Assembly (NCBI RefSeq): GCF_002216855.1
Contig: NZ_CP022356.1
Span: 496,001 to 560,000, forward strand
Direction: 5' to 3'
Length of the DNA: 64,000 nt
From: Paraphotobacterium marinum
Lineage (GTDB): Bacteria; Pseudomonadota; Gammaproteobacteria; Enterobacterales; Vibrionaceae
Shown here: positions 48,379 through 56,343 of the stretch, in pieces
Layout of the letters: each line of letters begins with the position of its first letter
Numbering within the stretch: position 1 is the first letter of the stretch
Notes under the pieces: generated by a model
What the model was told of the DNA's origin: nothing
What the model saw: the letters and a program-made list of their open reading frames with translations, nothing else
Database searches by the model: none
Made by a program: the position numbers and the translations under genes

Positions 48379-49260
48379 ATGGAATTTATTAAAAAGACGA
48401 TTCCGCATTCAGAACTATCTATCAAGGCTTATTTAAAAAAAAATGTAAAACAAAGTATTTTATTCATTCATGGAGGACCAGGTTTTAATAGTTTGCCACT
48501 ACAATATCTCATTGAAGAGCATAATCTTTTTAAAAACCTTAATGCTAACTTATATCTGTATGATCAAGCTGGTTGTGGGAACTCCAAAAAAAAATCTTCT
48601 TATTCTCACCAAAATAATATTCAAGATCTTTTTCAAGTCATCGAATTGGTGTCACAAAATAATTCAATAGATGCCGTTATTGGTCACTCATACGGCGCAA
48701 AATTGTTGTCGGATTATTTAAAAGCATTTACCGATAATTTTCTACCGATATTTGTGGGTAGTTCAGAATCTATTATTACACCACGAGCCACAAACCTTCT
48801 TCTGGATTTGAATTGGCTAAAAAATACCAATGCTCTAGAATATCAGGAGTTTTATAATCAATTACAAGAAGATATGTCAAATGAAACAATTTTAAATCTT
48901 TCACAAAAAATTGCTCATTTGTTTTTCAAAAATCCAAATCGTGCAAATGTGTATTGGGCTAATATGAACTATAAAAATATCGTATTAAATTTTCAAAAAT
49001 TAAATTCGTATGATGTAAATATGGAGGTATTCAAACATGTTAGAGCGGAGTTATATTCAAATGTAAATAATTTTCAAGTTGAATCAAAAAATGCAATATG
49101 GATAAATGGATTTCATGATTTGATTATGCAAGGATACAAAAAGATATTAACTTGTAAGAAATCCTATATTTTCACAAAATCTGCTCATTACCCTCATATC
49201 GAAGAAAACGAAAAATTCTGTCTTTTAATGAATGACTATTTACGAAAAATGAAATCATAA
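48379..49260 (+). CDS. Alpha/beta hydrolase, prolyl-iminopeptidase-like
   Basis: A 293-residue hydrolase without signal peptide. FIHGGPGFNS is the oxyanion-hole motif, LYDQAGCGNSKK is the usual following strand, AVIGHSYGAKLLSDYL contains the nucleophile serine in GHSYG, and SAHYPHIEENEKF gives the catalytic histidine. HGGPG and DQAGCG are the pattern of prolyl iminopeptidases and related hydrolases. Substrate unknown. TAAGGACATCTAA precedes the ATG; a strong terminator follows. Confidence 0.8.
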   Translation: MEFIKKTIPHSELSIKAYLKKNVKQSILFIHGGPGFNSLPLQYLIEEHNLFKNLNANLYLYDQAGCGNSKKKSSYSHQNNIQDLFQVIELVSQNNSIDAVIGHSYGAKLLSDYLKAFTDNFLPIFVGSSESIITPRATNLLLDLNWLKNTNALEYQEFYNQLQEDMSNETILNLSQKIAHLFFKNPNRANVYWANMNYKNIVLNFQKLNSYDVNMEVFKHVRAELYSNVNNFQVESKNAIWINGFHDLIMQGYKKILTCKKSYIFTKSAHYPHIEENEKFCLLMNDYLRKMKS

Positions 49261-49280
49261 TACGTTATATTCTCTTAATA

Positions 49281-49314
49281 AAAAACCATATTGGTTAAAT
49301 TCAATATGGTTTTT
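49281..49314. terminator. Bidirectional terminator
   Basis: A perfect 12-base stem AAAAACCATATT / AATATGGTTTTT with a 10-base loop between convergent genes. Confidence 0.85.
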
Positions 49315-49349
49315 AAAATATCAATGAGTTGATTAAACATCAAATAGAG

Positions 49350-50315
49350 TTAGAAATTATAATTTATACCTAATCTTAATACATCTGTATCTGTATTTTT
49401 TGATGTTAACATACGATCTAAATTTAAGCCAAATCCAATATTTTTATTCAAATTATAATTAAAATTTATAGAGATAAACCTTCCCCATGAATTTTTTTGA
49501 CCATTCTCTATAAGATAAGCGGGTCCAAAACCGAAAGCTGTAGAAAAAGATGGAGTTAAATCCGTTTTTAAAAGAACTTGCGTATATATTTCATTTCGAT
49601 TTAATTTTTCTTGTGTTTGGCTATTGGCCTCATCAGTCTGCTCTTTATTCCATCCCAATGATACAGCAAAGTGCTTTGCTAGGCTTCTTTGATATTCCAA
49701 CCCATAGTTGGAACCTTTTTCATCTTGAATAGAATGCATAATGGTAAGTCCCCAAAATACAGATATTTTATTTAAATTTGGTGAAAGATCATTATCTTCA
49801 ACTTTTAACTCTTGTTGCGTTTGATCAAATTCATAACCCAAACCCAAAAGATAACTGTAAGAATTTATATTATGAAAACCCCATACTCGTTGAAACATTA
49901 AGCTATAAATAAAAGGAGAACCCTGAGATTTATAATTAATCCCTGTTTCCATCATCATTGCAAATCCATAATTATCTTCGTAGTTAATCGAGTTCTTTAC
50001 ATCGGTATTATTAAAATAATAGGGTCCAGCGGCTAAACTCAGATTAAAACCATAAACAGAAGGGGTATAATAATTTAAAAGTAAACTATAACCGTCTCTT
50101 TTATTTGCATCGAAGTTACCTTCATTTAAATAAATAAGTTTTGTTGAAAGGGATTGATTTATAAAGCCTTCATATTGACCTTGCCATCCCCTACTTTTTG
50201 TATCTAAACCATTAGCTTGCCCTATATAAAAATAGAGTCTTTGTTTATCTAGAGCGGATACATTAAATACCGAGCACAACAAACATAATAAAAATAACTT
50301 TTGAATCAATTTCAT
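49350..50315 (-). CDS. Outer-membrane beta-barrel protein, unknown
   Basis: A 321-residue exported protein: signal peptide to VSALD, then alternating polar/aromatic strands throughout (LYFYIGQANG, SLLLNYYTPSVYGFNLSLAAGPYYF, LRLGINYNF) and a C-terminal phenylalanine, the usual signal for barrel insertion. A loop near residues 155-175 (QTQQELKVEDNDL) is polar. The family is not recognised; a ligand channel or an OmpA-like barrel without a periplasmic domain are options. A CRP-like site lies upstream. Confidence 0.7.
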   Translation of the reverse strand: MKLIQKLFLLCLLCSVFNVSALDKQRLYFYIGQANGLDTKSRGWQGQYEGFINQSLSTKLIYLNEGNFDANKRDGYSLLLNYYTPSVYGFNLSLAAGPYYFNNTDVKNSINYEDNYGFAMMMETGINYKSQGSPFIYSLMFQRVWGFHNINSYSYLLGLGYEFDQTQQELKVEDNDLSPNLNKISVFWGLTIMHSIQDEKGSNYGLEYQRSLAKHFAVSLGWNKEQTDEANSQTQEKLNRNEIYTQVLLKTDLTPSFSTAFGFGPAYLIENGQKNSWGRFISINFNYNLNKNIGFGLNLDRMLTSKNTDTDVLRLGINYNF

Positions 50316-50787
50316 ATTTAACTATTACCTCCATGTAATCTAGAAATCTTCCATAAACTTCAATATGATTGTATCACTACGCGTCGTAATAAAATATATA
50401 GATATGAAGTTTTGATAAAATATTTTTCTAAATAGGTGTTGATGCTTTGGGAGCAATTTATAAAGTTTACAGCTTTTATTTTAAAACTTATAAAGTGCGG
50501 TTAAACGTGACATGAGTCACACTTATTTCGCTTTAACATTTTTGTTACATTAACTTATCTTATTTTGAACACAACTTAACTGTAAAGACCTACAAATCGA
50601 GTTTTAAATTATAAAATTAAATGATTTTGTAATAAGTCTTTACTAAGAAATACATAAATATTAATCAATAAAATTAATTACAGTCCAAATATCAAGATTA
50701 AATATTAACTTTAAAACAATTGAGTAAATATATGTACGCAAAAATCAACAATACGTGATTATTTTATTGATAAACCAGGAAAATAAT
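50316..50787. other. Intergenic region between divergent genes
   Basis: About 470 bases. It holds the CRP-like site at 50506-50521 and an AGGA ribosome site for the next gene; nothing else recognised. Confidence 0.45.
50506..50521. promoter_or_regulatory. CRP-like binding site
   Basis: CGTGACATGAGTCACA contains GTGA-N6-TCAC, the exact core of CRP sites, and is a GTGAC/GTCAC palindrome. It lies 191 bases before the barrel gene start and 267 bases before the transporter gene. The distance to both is a little long. Confidence 0.4.
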
Positions 50788-51738
50788 ATGTTCAAAAAAT
50801 TAATGAATTCATTCCGACTTATTAAAAATATGAATGAGAATATAGTTGTGTCCATAAATAGTGATGACATTGTAGAATATAGAACGCCTAACCATCACAG
50901 ACATGGAAAACTTCCTCTTGAAACTATCATTAATGATGCCAAACAATTAGAAAGTTTTTCGAAATTATCCATAGCACAATTGTTAAAACATCCAAGAGGA
51001 AAAAAAGAAAGTATCGTTTACGAAAAAAAACCTAAAAGCTTTATTCCCTTTTGCATATTATTTACCAGTTTTATTATCTTAAGTTTTATTTCGAATATTT
51101 TTTCAATCCGATTGATTGAAATCCATGAGTATAATTTAGTGCTATCCTCTGGGATATTATTTATCCCGCTTACATTTATGGCTTTAAATATAATTTATGA
51201 GTTATATGGATTCAGATTGACCAAGTTTTTGATATTGGCAAGTACAATTGGAATACTGGCCTTTTCTTTTATTAATTATCTAGTTTTAGATATAAGTGTT
51301 CCACTTGTTGAACCTAATATTCATCAATTAAAAAATATAAATCACTCTTTAGATATTAATTTTTTTCTAAAAATTCTAACCATGCACATTGTGACTGCAT
51401 GCTCTTTAGTCACACTCATAGCATCTTTGATTTCTTGTTATATTTCTACAATTTTTAAAAACATTTTTAAAGAAAAGTTTTTCGCTTTAAGGTTATGTGT
51501 TTCTATTTTTATTGGCCAAATGATTTTATCTTTTTTGTGGGTTGAAATACTTCTGAGGTATACGGATCTATTAGAACTCCATAAATATTTTAATATATTT
51601 TTAACTCAAAATATCTTCTTGGCTATATCTGAATTAATAACAGTTCCATTAATTTATGTTTTTTTACTTTGGTATAAATATCATTTAGGCACTATGTTTG
51701 TTTCAAAAAAAACACAATTAAACCATGAGTATCTCTGA
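50788..51738 (+). CDS. VUT/YhhQ-like transporter (queuosine-precursor type) with a cytoplasmic N-terminal extension
   Basis: A 316-residue protein from the ATG at 50788 (AGGA seven bases upstream). About 85 N-terminal residues are soluble and charged (NHHRHGKLPLETI, HPRGKKES). Six helices follow, with ISNIFSIRLIEI, LSSGILFIPLTFMALNIIYELYGF and SELITVPLIYVFLLW in the order and spacing of YhhQ proteins. YhhQ imports queuosine precursors preQ0/preQ1. Similarity is in pattern rather than identity, so another substrate is possible. queF at 33903 gives the organism a use for such a transporter. Confidence 0.6.
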   Translation: MFKKLMNSFRLIKNMNENIVVSINSDDIVEYRTPNHHRHGKLPLETIINDAKQLESFSKLSIAQLLKHPRGKKESIVYEKKPKSFIPFCILFTSFIILSFISNIFSIRLIEIHEYNLVLSSGILFIPLTFMALNIIYELYGFRLTKFLILASTIGILAFSFINYLVLDISVPLVEPNIHQLKNINHSLDINFFLKILTMHIVTACSLVTLIASLISCYISTIFKNIFKEKFFALRLCVSIFIGQMILSFLWVEILLRYTDLLELHKYFNIFLTQNIFLAISELITVPLIYVFLLWYKYHLGTMFVSKKTQLNHEYL

Positions 51739-52448
51739 ATTATTTAAATATGTACTATTGAACTTGTATATATCATTATAAAATTAAAAAATATTAAAAT
51801 TATTTAAAATTTATAAATATATTTTTTTATATTACTTTTATTAAACTTATCACATAAAGTTCACCAGAAGAATAAAACAAGTGTACATAATACAAATAAT
51901 TATATATTTTTTTTCATGTATTTAGTTTTAACTCAAAATTAAATATTCCCTTTATTTGTTCAACTCTTGTAAGTTCGAGTTGAACTTTTTCTTCTTTTTT
52001 AGGCGTATCTAATTTATTTGTAATAGCCTAGTTTATTCATTTATATCATGAAAAAAAATTTAAAATTTCAAAACATATCATTCATAAACCCCCTTTGTTC
52101 TGTACCCATTTTTTTTAATAAATTGTATCTTTTTTTTAAATTTTTAGACTTCTTATAATTACTTTAAATTAAATTTACAACAAATTATTTTTAATTTTAT
52201 TTGTAAATTCTAATAAGAATATAAAAGGCGATACATAAGAAAATTGTATCGGATATTACAAAAAAAATTCTATTAATGAGCACTATGTTAATCAGATGAT
52301 TTATCCCATATTTGTTAGAGCTAATACTAAAATATTTGAAGTGTAAGATGAAAAAACTCTATAGGAGAAAATCAACTATTAAACCACTTCAGCTCAACTT
52401 TCGTAAATCGGAAAAATAGATAAAGAAAATTAAGAATGAAAAAAAGTT
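51739..52448. other. Long intergenic region with an isolated terminator
   Basis: About 710 bases of extreme AT content. A terminator lies at 51958-51990 and a small hairpin (CGATACA / TGTATCG) near 52230. A 23-codon basic frame (52349-52420, MKKLYRRKSTIKP) precedes the peptide cluster but lacks a clear ribosome site. Confidence 0.4.
51958..51990 (+). terminator. Terminator hairpin far from any gene end
   Basis: A 9-base perfect stem GTTCAACTC / GAGTTGAAC with a 10-base loop followed by TTTTT. It lies 220 bases past the transporter stop, so it could end a long mRNA tail or a small RNA. Confidence 0.6.
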
Positions 52449-52652
52449 ATGAAAATTTTAAAAAATACTATAGCCACTTTATTTGCAATGATGGCATTAA
52501 TGATTGCAACTCATTCAAATGCCACTGAATTGAAAATGAAAACATTTCAGATGCAAGGCGTTAAGTGCTCTGTAAAAGAAAACCTGCAGTTAAATCATGC
52601 TTCAACTTGTGAAATATTCAATCCACTTTTTCAAGGTCGCAAAAACAGATAA
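52449..52652 (+). CDS. Small secreted two-cysteine peptide (copy 1 of 3)
   Basis: A 67-residue precursor. Residues 1-25 are a signal peptide (MKILKNTIATLFAMMALMIA, cleavage after SNA/TEL). The mature peptide of about 42 residues has C40 and C54 in the pattern C-S-V-K-x9-T-C-E-I-F, shared with the next two genes. It is followed after 9 bases by copy 2. The cysteines could form an intramolecular bridge in the periplasm or outside. A secreted signal, toxin or structural peptide is possible; no family was recognised. Confidence 0.7.
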   Translation: MKILKNTIATLFAMMALMIATHSNATELKMKTFQMQGVKCSVKENLQLNHASTCEIFNPLFQGRKNR

Positions 52653-52661
52653 AACCATATT

Positions 52662-52871
52662 ATGAAAAATTTAAAAACTATCGTAGCCACCCTATTTTCA
52701 ATGCTAGCATTAGTTGTTGCAATTAACGCCAATGCAAGTGAGTTAAATTTAAAAAATATTAAGGTGCACCATGTTATATGTTCTGTACAACAAAATCAGC
52801 AGTCAAATTATGCGCCAACTTGTCATATCTTCAACTCAATTTTTGAAGACCTAAAAAGCCAAAATAGTTAG
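52662..52871 (+). CDS. Small secreted two-cysteine peptide (copy 2 of 3)
   Basis: A 69-residue precursor clearly paralogous to copy 1: signal peptide LKTIVATLFSMLALVVA with cleavage after ANA/SEL, and the core C40-S-V-Q-x9-T-C54-H-I-F. The signal peptide is the most conserved part; the mature peptides share mainly the cysteine frame, the pattern of a duplicated and diversifying family. The ribosome site is weak, so it may depend on translation of copy 1. Confidence 0.7.
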   Translation: MKNLKTIVATLFSMLALVVAINANASELNLKNIKVHHVICSVQQNQQSNYAPTCHIFNSIFEDLKSQNS

Positions 52872-52891
52872 ACTGTTTTGTAGTTAAAAAA

Positions 52892-53065
52892 ATGATGAAA
52901 CGAATAGACTATATTTTGGCAATTTTTATAAGTTTTATTTTATTGTTAAGTAGTTTTTCATCAATGGCTTACGACTTTAATACTAAAAAAAGTCATACTA
53001 TAACCAATGGCTGTAGTATTAAAGTTCGTCCTTTAAACATATACTTAACTTGCAATTTTCCTTAA
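52892..53065 (+). CDS. Small secreted two-cysteine peptide (copy 3 of 3, diverged)
   Basis: A 57-residue frame starting with a double ATG. Signal peptide IDYILAIFISFILLLSSF, cleavage near SMA/YDF; the mature part has C41-S-I-K-x8-T-C54-N-F, the same frame as copies 1 and 2 with one residue fewer between the cysteines. It lies 20 bases after copy 2 and completes the cluster. The shared motif supports it as a real gene despite its small size and the weak ribosome site. Confidence 0.6.
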   Translation: MMKRIDYILAIFISFILLLSSFSSMAYDFNTKKSHTITNGCSIKVRPLNIYLTCNFP

Positions 53066-53405
53066 ATTTATAAAGTATGCTTTAAAAAATTAAAGGATAA
53101 TAGAGCAATTTCATGAGCACTTAGTATGATTTGATGCAACATACTAGGTCTCATTAGAATAATTTATAGGGTCCATTTTTTGTGAAAAAAGGCATTCTTT
53201 ATATTCAATATCAATGATCGTCTTAATCCTAAAAAGATTGATTATCCGCTAATAATTATAGGTTTAACAATAACAAAATATACTATTGCTCTTTCTAGTT
53301 AAAACTATATAAAATCCCTAAAAAATAGTTCGATTATATTGTCTATATGAATTAGAATTTGTCTAGTAATAAATTCTAAAAATATTAATCTAATTAAAAG
53401 TAATT
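53066..53405. other. Intergenic region between the peptide cluster and the LytTR gene
   Basis: About 340 bases. A TAGTATG / CATACTA pairing (53122-53146) without a T run follows copy 3. No LytTR-type direct repeat could be assigned by eye. Otherwise nothing recognised. Confidence 0.4.
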
Positions 53406-54320
53406 ATGTTTACATTATTAAAAAAAATACATCAAAGTAACCCTTTTATAAATTTTTTTGTTTTCATCATTATTCTTTCACAATCCCTAGGTTTATTGGC
53501 AACCTTTTTTAAAAGTTATCAATTGCACTTTAGAAATGAAATAAATTTAACTGGAGAAATATTTGCAACTTTTTCAAATATGTTGTCCTACATCATAGCT
53601 TTGTACTTTATAGACATTGTTTTTCTCCAACCCAAAAAATCATTTTTAAAATGGCAAACATGGATTCAATTTATAATTTGTCTTTTTATTTGCTATATCA
53701 TTCGTTTTTTATTACTAATGATAAGAAATTTGTTACTCTACGGAAACTTAAAAGGTTTACATTTCTTATATGAGGTCTTTGTTAACCTAAATTTAATAAC
53801 TATAATTATTGCTTATATTTATGCCACACGCTTTTGGGCTGAGGTATATATTTTATTAACAAAAAATGTTCATTTAATGCAATCAAACCCAAACAATAAA
53901 AAAGAGACTAACAATCAAGGAATTCAAGTTTCTGAAGAATCCAAATTCTTTGATGAAAAAAAAATACAACCAAATAAAAATTATTTCGAAGTAGTAAAAA
54001 ATAACCAAACTTATTTTGTAAAACATGATGATATTTTTTTTATTAAAGCTGCAAGTAATTATATGGAGCTAACTGGGGTTAATGGGTTATTTCCAGTTCG
54101 TTCTTCTTTAAAAGGAATAAAATCAATACTTTCTGATCATTTCTGTCAAATTCATCGTTCCGTTATAGTCAACATCTATTCAATCAAATCTTTCAAGTAT
54201 GATACTGATCAAAGAAAGCACTTTCTGATAATGGAAGATGGCTCTAAACTAATTATTTCTAAAACTTATTTTAATGATTTTAAAGTATTGTGGAAAAAAA
54301 AAGAACTTGATACATTTTAG
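53406..54320 (+). CDS. Membrane-anchored LytTR transcriptional regulator
   Basis: A 304-residue one-component regulator: four helices in residues 15-155 (FINFFVFIIILSQSLGLL, MLSYIIALYFIDIVF, WIQFIICLFICYIIRFLLL, LITIIIAYIYA), a linker, and a LytTR domain (about 200-304) with IFFIKAASNYMELTG and CQIHRSVIVNI. It is the same design and length as the minus-strand genes at 5.4-8.4 kb. It follows the three secreted peptides in the same direction and precedes an acyltransferase. In other bacteria LytTR proteins often control peptide or bacteriocin genes, so the peptides are the likely target or signal; this is inference. Confidence 0.85.
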   Translation: MFTLLKKIHQSNPFINFFVFIIILSQSLGLLATFFKSYQLHFRNEINLTGEIFATFSNMLSYIIALYFIDIVFLQPKKSFLKWQTWIQFIICLFICYIIRFLLLMIRNLLLYGNLKGLHFLYEVFVNLNLITIIIAYIYATRFWAEVYILLTKNVHLMQSNPNNKKETNNQGIQVSEESKFFDEKKIQPNKNYFEVVKNNQTYFVKHDDIFFIKAASNYMELTGVNGLFPVRSSLKGIKSILSDHFCQIHRSVIVNIYSIKSFKYDTDQRKHFLIMEDGSKLIISKTYFNDFKVLWKKKELDTF

Positions 54321-54486
54321 TTTCAGAGTTTACCTAAAACCATACATAATTATACGTCCCATATAATACAACTTTCATCCCAGACTATAAATATACACCT
54401 TAAAAGTGAATCATATCCCAAATTCATATGGCTTTAATTTGAAAAATCATATACTTGAGACCTATTTTTAATAAAGGATTCAACTG

Positions 54487-55566
54487 ATGCAAAATTTTAA
54501 TACCAATCGACTCGATTATTTTGACAATATAAAGTGGATTTTAGCGATTATAGTTATAAATTTTCATTCATTCGTACATTTTCAAGAAGTTTACCCAAAG
54601 TATAGTAATGCCTTTAACTATGTAATTGAATTTAATTCAAGCTATTTTATGGAATTATTCTTTTTTGTATCTGCTTTTTTTGTTATCCCCTCTTTTTTAA
54701 AAAAAGGTAAAAAAGAATTTAATAAAGATAAAATTGTTCGTTTGGGTTCTGGTATTCTTCTTGTAATTTTTGCAGTTAATCAGATCCCGGATATTATAAA
54801 TAATTGGGGGCAGAAAAGTATTTTTCAATTATATATTAATGAAATAACTCATGGTTTGAAGCCTTTATTTGATTTGCAATGGGGACAATTTTTAAATGTG
54901 GCATGGTTTTGTTGGGTCCTTCTAGTCATGACATTAATTTGGAGTTATTTTACAAATAAAGAAGCTATACAAAATAAACCAAATAAACCTTTACCATCAT
55001 TTGTAACAATCATTTTGTTCTGTATATTCATGATCCCCTTCAATTGTTTAGCAATGGGTTTAATGTCTGTTTTAGGTGATGATTTTCTTGGGATTCATCT
55101 TATGTACTATTTACCAACATATATTGCTGCTTTTATTATTGGTATTCAATGTTATAAAAATCAATGGGTCTACAAAATAGACAAAACTTATGGTTTTTTT
55201 GGTTTAGTTTTATTTTTAATTTGTATTTCATTTAGTTGGAGTTTGTTTCCTGGAATGACTGTCGGAAGTTTTTATTATATTCCTCTACACACAGGCTGTG
55301 CAATCGGAATGTGTTTATTTATCATATATGTATTTAAAACTTATTTTAACCGTTCAAATACATTCACTCAAATTTTAGCAAGAGCATCATTTCCAGCATA
55401 TTTGGTTCAGTCTATATTTTTAAATATCCTGTTTAAGTATGCTGAATCCGCTGTATCATGGAATCCTTGGGCTGTTACATTATTTATTGGAGCTATGGCA
55501 ACCATATGTTCTTTTATTTTAGGTATTGTTTTAAATCGACTACCTTATACCAGAAGCGTCTTTTAA
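54487..55566 (+). CDS. Membrane acyltransferase (acyltransferase-3 family)
   Basis: A 359-residue protein with ten helices. RLDYFDNIKWILAIIVINFHSFVHF contains the conserved arginine and the family histidine, and SSYFMELFFFVSAFFVIP is the typical second segment. Members move acyl groups across the inner membrane onto surface sugars or glucans, like OpgC or O-antigen acetylases. AAAGGATTCAACTG precedes the ATG. 166 bases after the LytTR gene; whether it belongs to the same system is open. Confidence 0.8.
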   Translation: MQNFNTNRLDYFDNIKWILAIIVINFHSFVHFQEVYPKYSNAFNYVIEFNSSYFMELFFFVSAFFVIPSFLKKGKKEFNKDKIVRLGSGILLVIFAVNQIPDIINNWGQKSIFQLYINEITHGLKPLFDLQWGQFLNVAWFCWVLLVMTLIWSYFTNKEAIQNKPNKPLPSFVTIILFCIFMIPFNCLAMGLMSVLGDDFLGIHLMYYLPTYIAAFIIGIQCYKNQWVYKIDKTYGFFGLVLFLICISFSWSLFPGMTVGSFYYIPLHTGCAIGMCLFIIYVFKTYFNRSNTFTQILARASFPAYLVQSIFLNILFKYAESAVSWNPWAVTLFIGAMATICSFILGIVLNRLPYTRSVF

Positions 55567-55686
55567 TTAAGGCTTCACATATAAAAGATAACTTTAACAT
55601 TATAATAAAATGAGAGATATTAAACATGTTTAAAAAACACTCTCTCATATTAATTTATTTTTGAAATTAACTTAAATTATCTTAAT

Positions 55687-55730
55687 TAAGTGTTAGAATT
55701 TTTTCATTTCCTTATTTATTTATATTCATT
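55687..55730 (+). repeat. Dispersed intergenic repeat, copy 1
   Basis: Starts TAAGTGTTAGA, then a T run, CATT, CCTTAT and ends TTATATTCATT. The copy at 62589-62632 is nearly identical with a few changes and one or two gaps. Both lie downstream of plus-strand genes. Confidence 0.6.
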
Positions 55731-56020
55731 GTCTTTGAACCTCTCAGTTTTATTTCAGGGAGAAGTTTGATATTGTAACAATGAGCTTGAAGATAGGACT
55801 GTTTAAGATTCTTATTTTATCTCCCTATATGTTAATCATTTACTTTGGTTATACCAAATAAATGTTTAAATAAAAGTGCATTGCAACGTTAAAAGCAAAT
55901 TGTTCGCTAGCTTTATTGTATATTTTTTTAAAGTTCGCTTTGTTTGCTTTCTACATTCAGTTTTTTTGTTATTTATCTGATAGGGGTTTTGACAACAACA
56001 CCTTGAGACTCTGTTATATC

Positions 56021-56180
56021 TTACTTGAGTTGTTTTATTTTCTTAACAAAGTCAGGATAGTAGTAAAAGCCGTAACCACCAACTTTCTCTTTTATTTCAA
56101 CAGTTCTAGCAATAAACTTTTTATCATTAGAGTGCTTTTATGAATTGATCAATATTATCCACTTCTTAGTTTTAATACCA
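56021..56180 (-). pseudogene. Unidentified gene remnant
   Basis: On the minus strand DNIDQFIKAL and, in the next frame, SNDKKFIARTVEIKEKVGGY and GFYYYPDFVKKIKQLK read as one protein tail if a single base is added near 56129, ending at TAA (56021). The composition is protein-like but there is no start and no family recognised. Confidence 0.3.
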
Positions 56181-56343
56181 GCATTCCTACAAATATAACA
56201 TTTATATATTGTTCAGATTATATTCAGGTACTTATATAAACTAAAGAGTATCATTCTATTTGAAATTAGCCATAACACTTCCCTATTCAACATGGTAATT
56301 ATGGATTTTTTATTACAACTCTAATAAAAGGAAACAGAGCAAC

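Larger units (their letters stand above)
55567..56343. other. Intergenic region with hairpin, dispersed repeat and gene remnant
   Basis: About 780 bases. ATGAGAGA / TCTCTCAT (55610-55648) may be the terminator of the acyltransferase gene. A 44-base element at 55687-55730 recurs downstream of prpB. A protein-like remnant is on the minus strand at 56021-56180. No complete gene. Confidence 0.5.

Noticed and set aside
55916-56143. A 75-codon plus-strand frame
   Set aside because: Hydrophobic random-looking composition without a ribosome site; the opposite strand at this place looks more protein-like.
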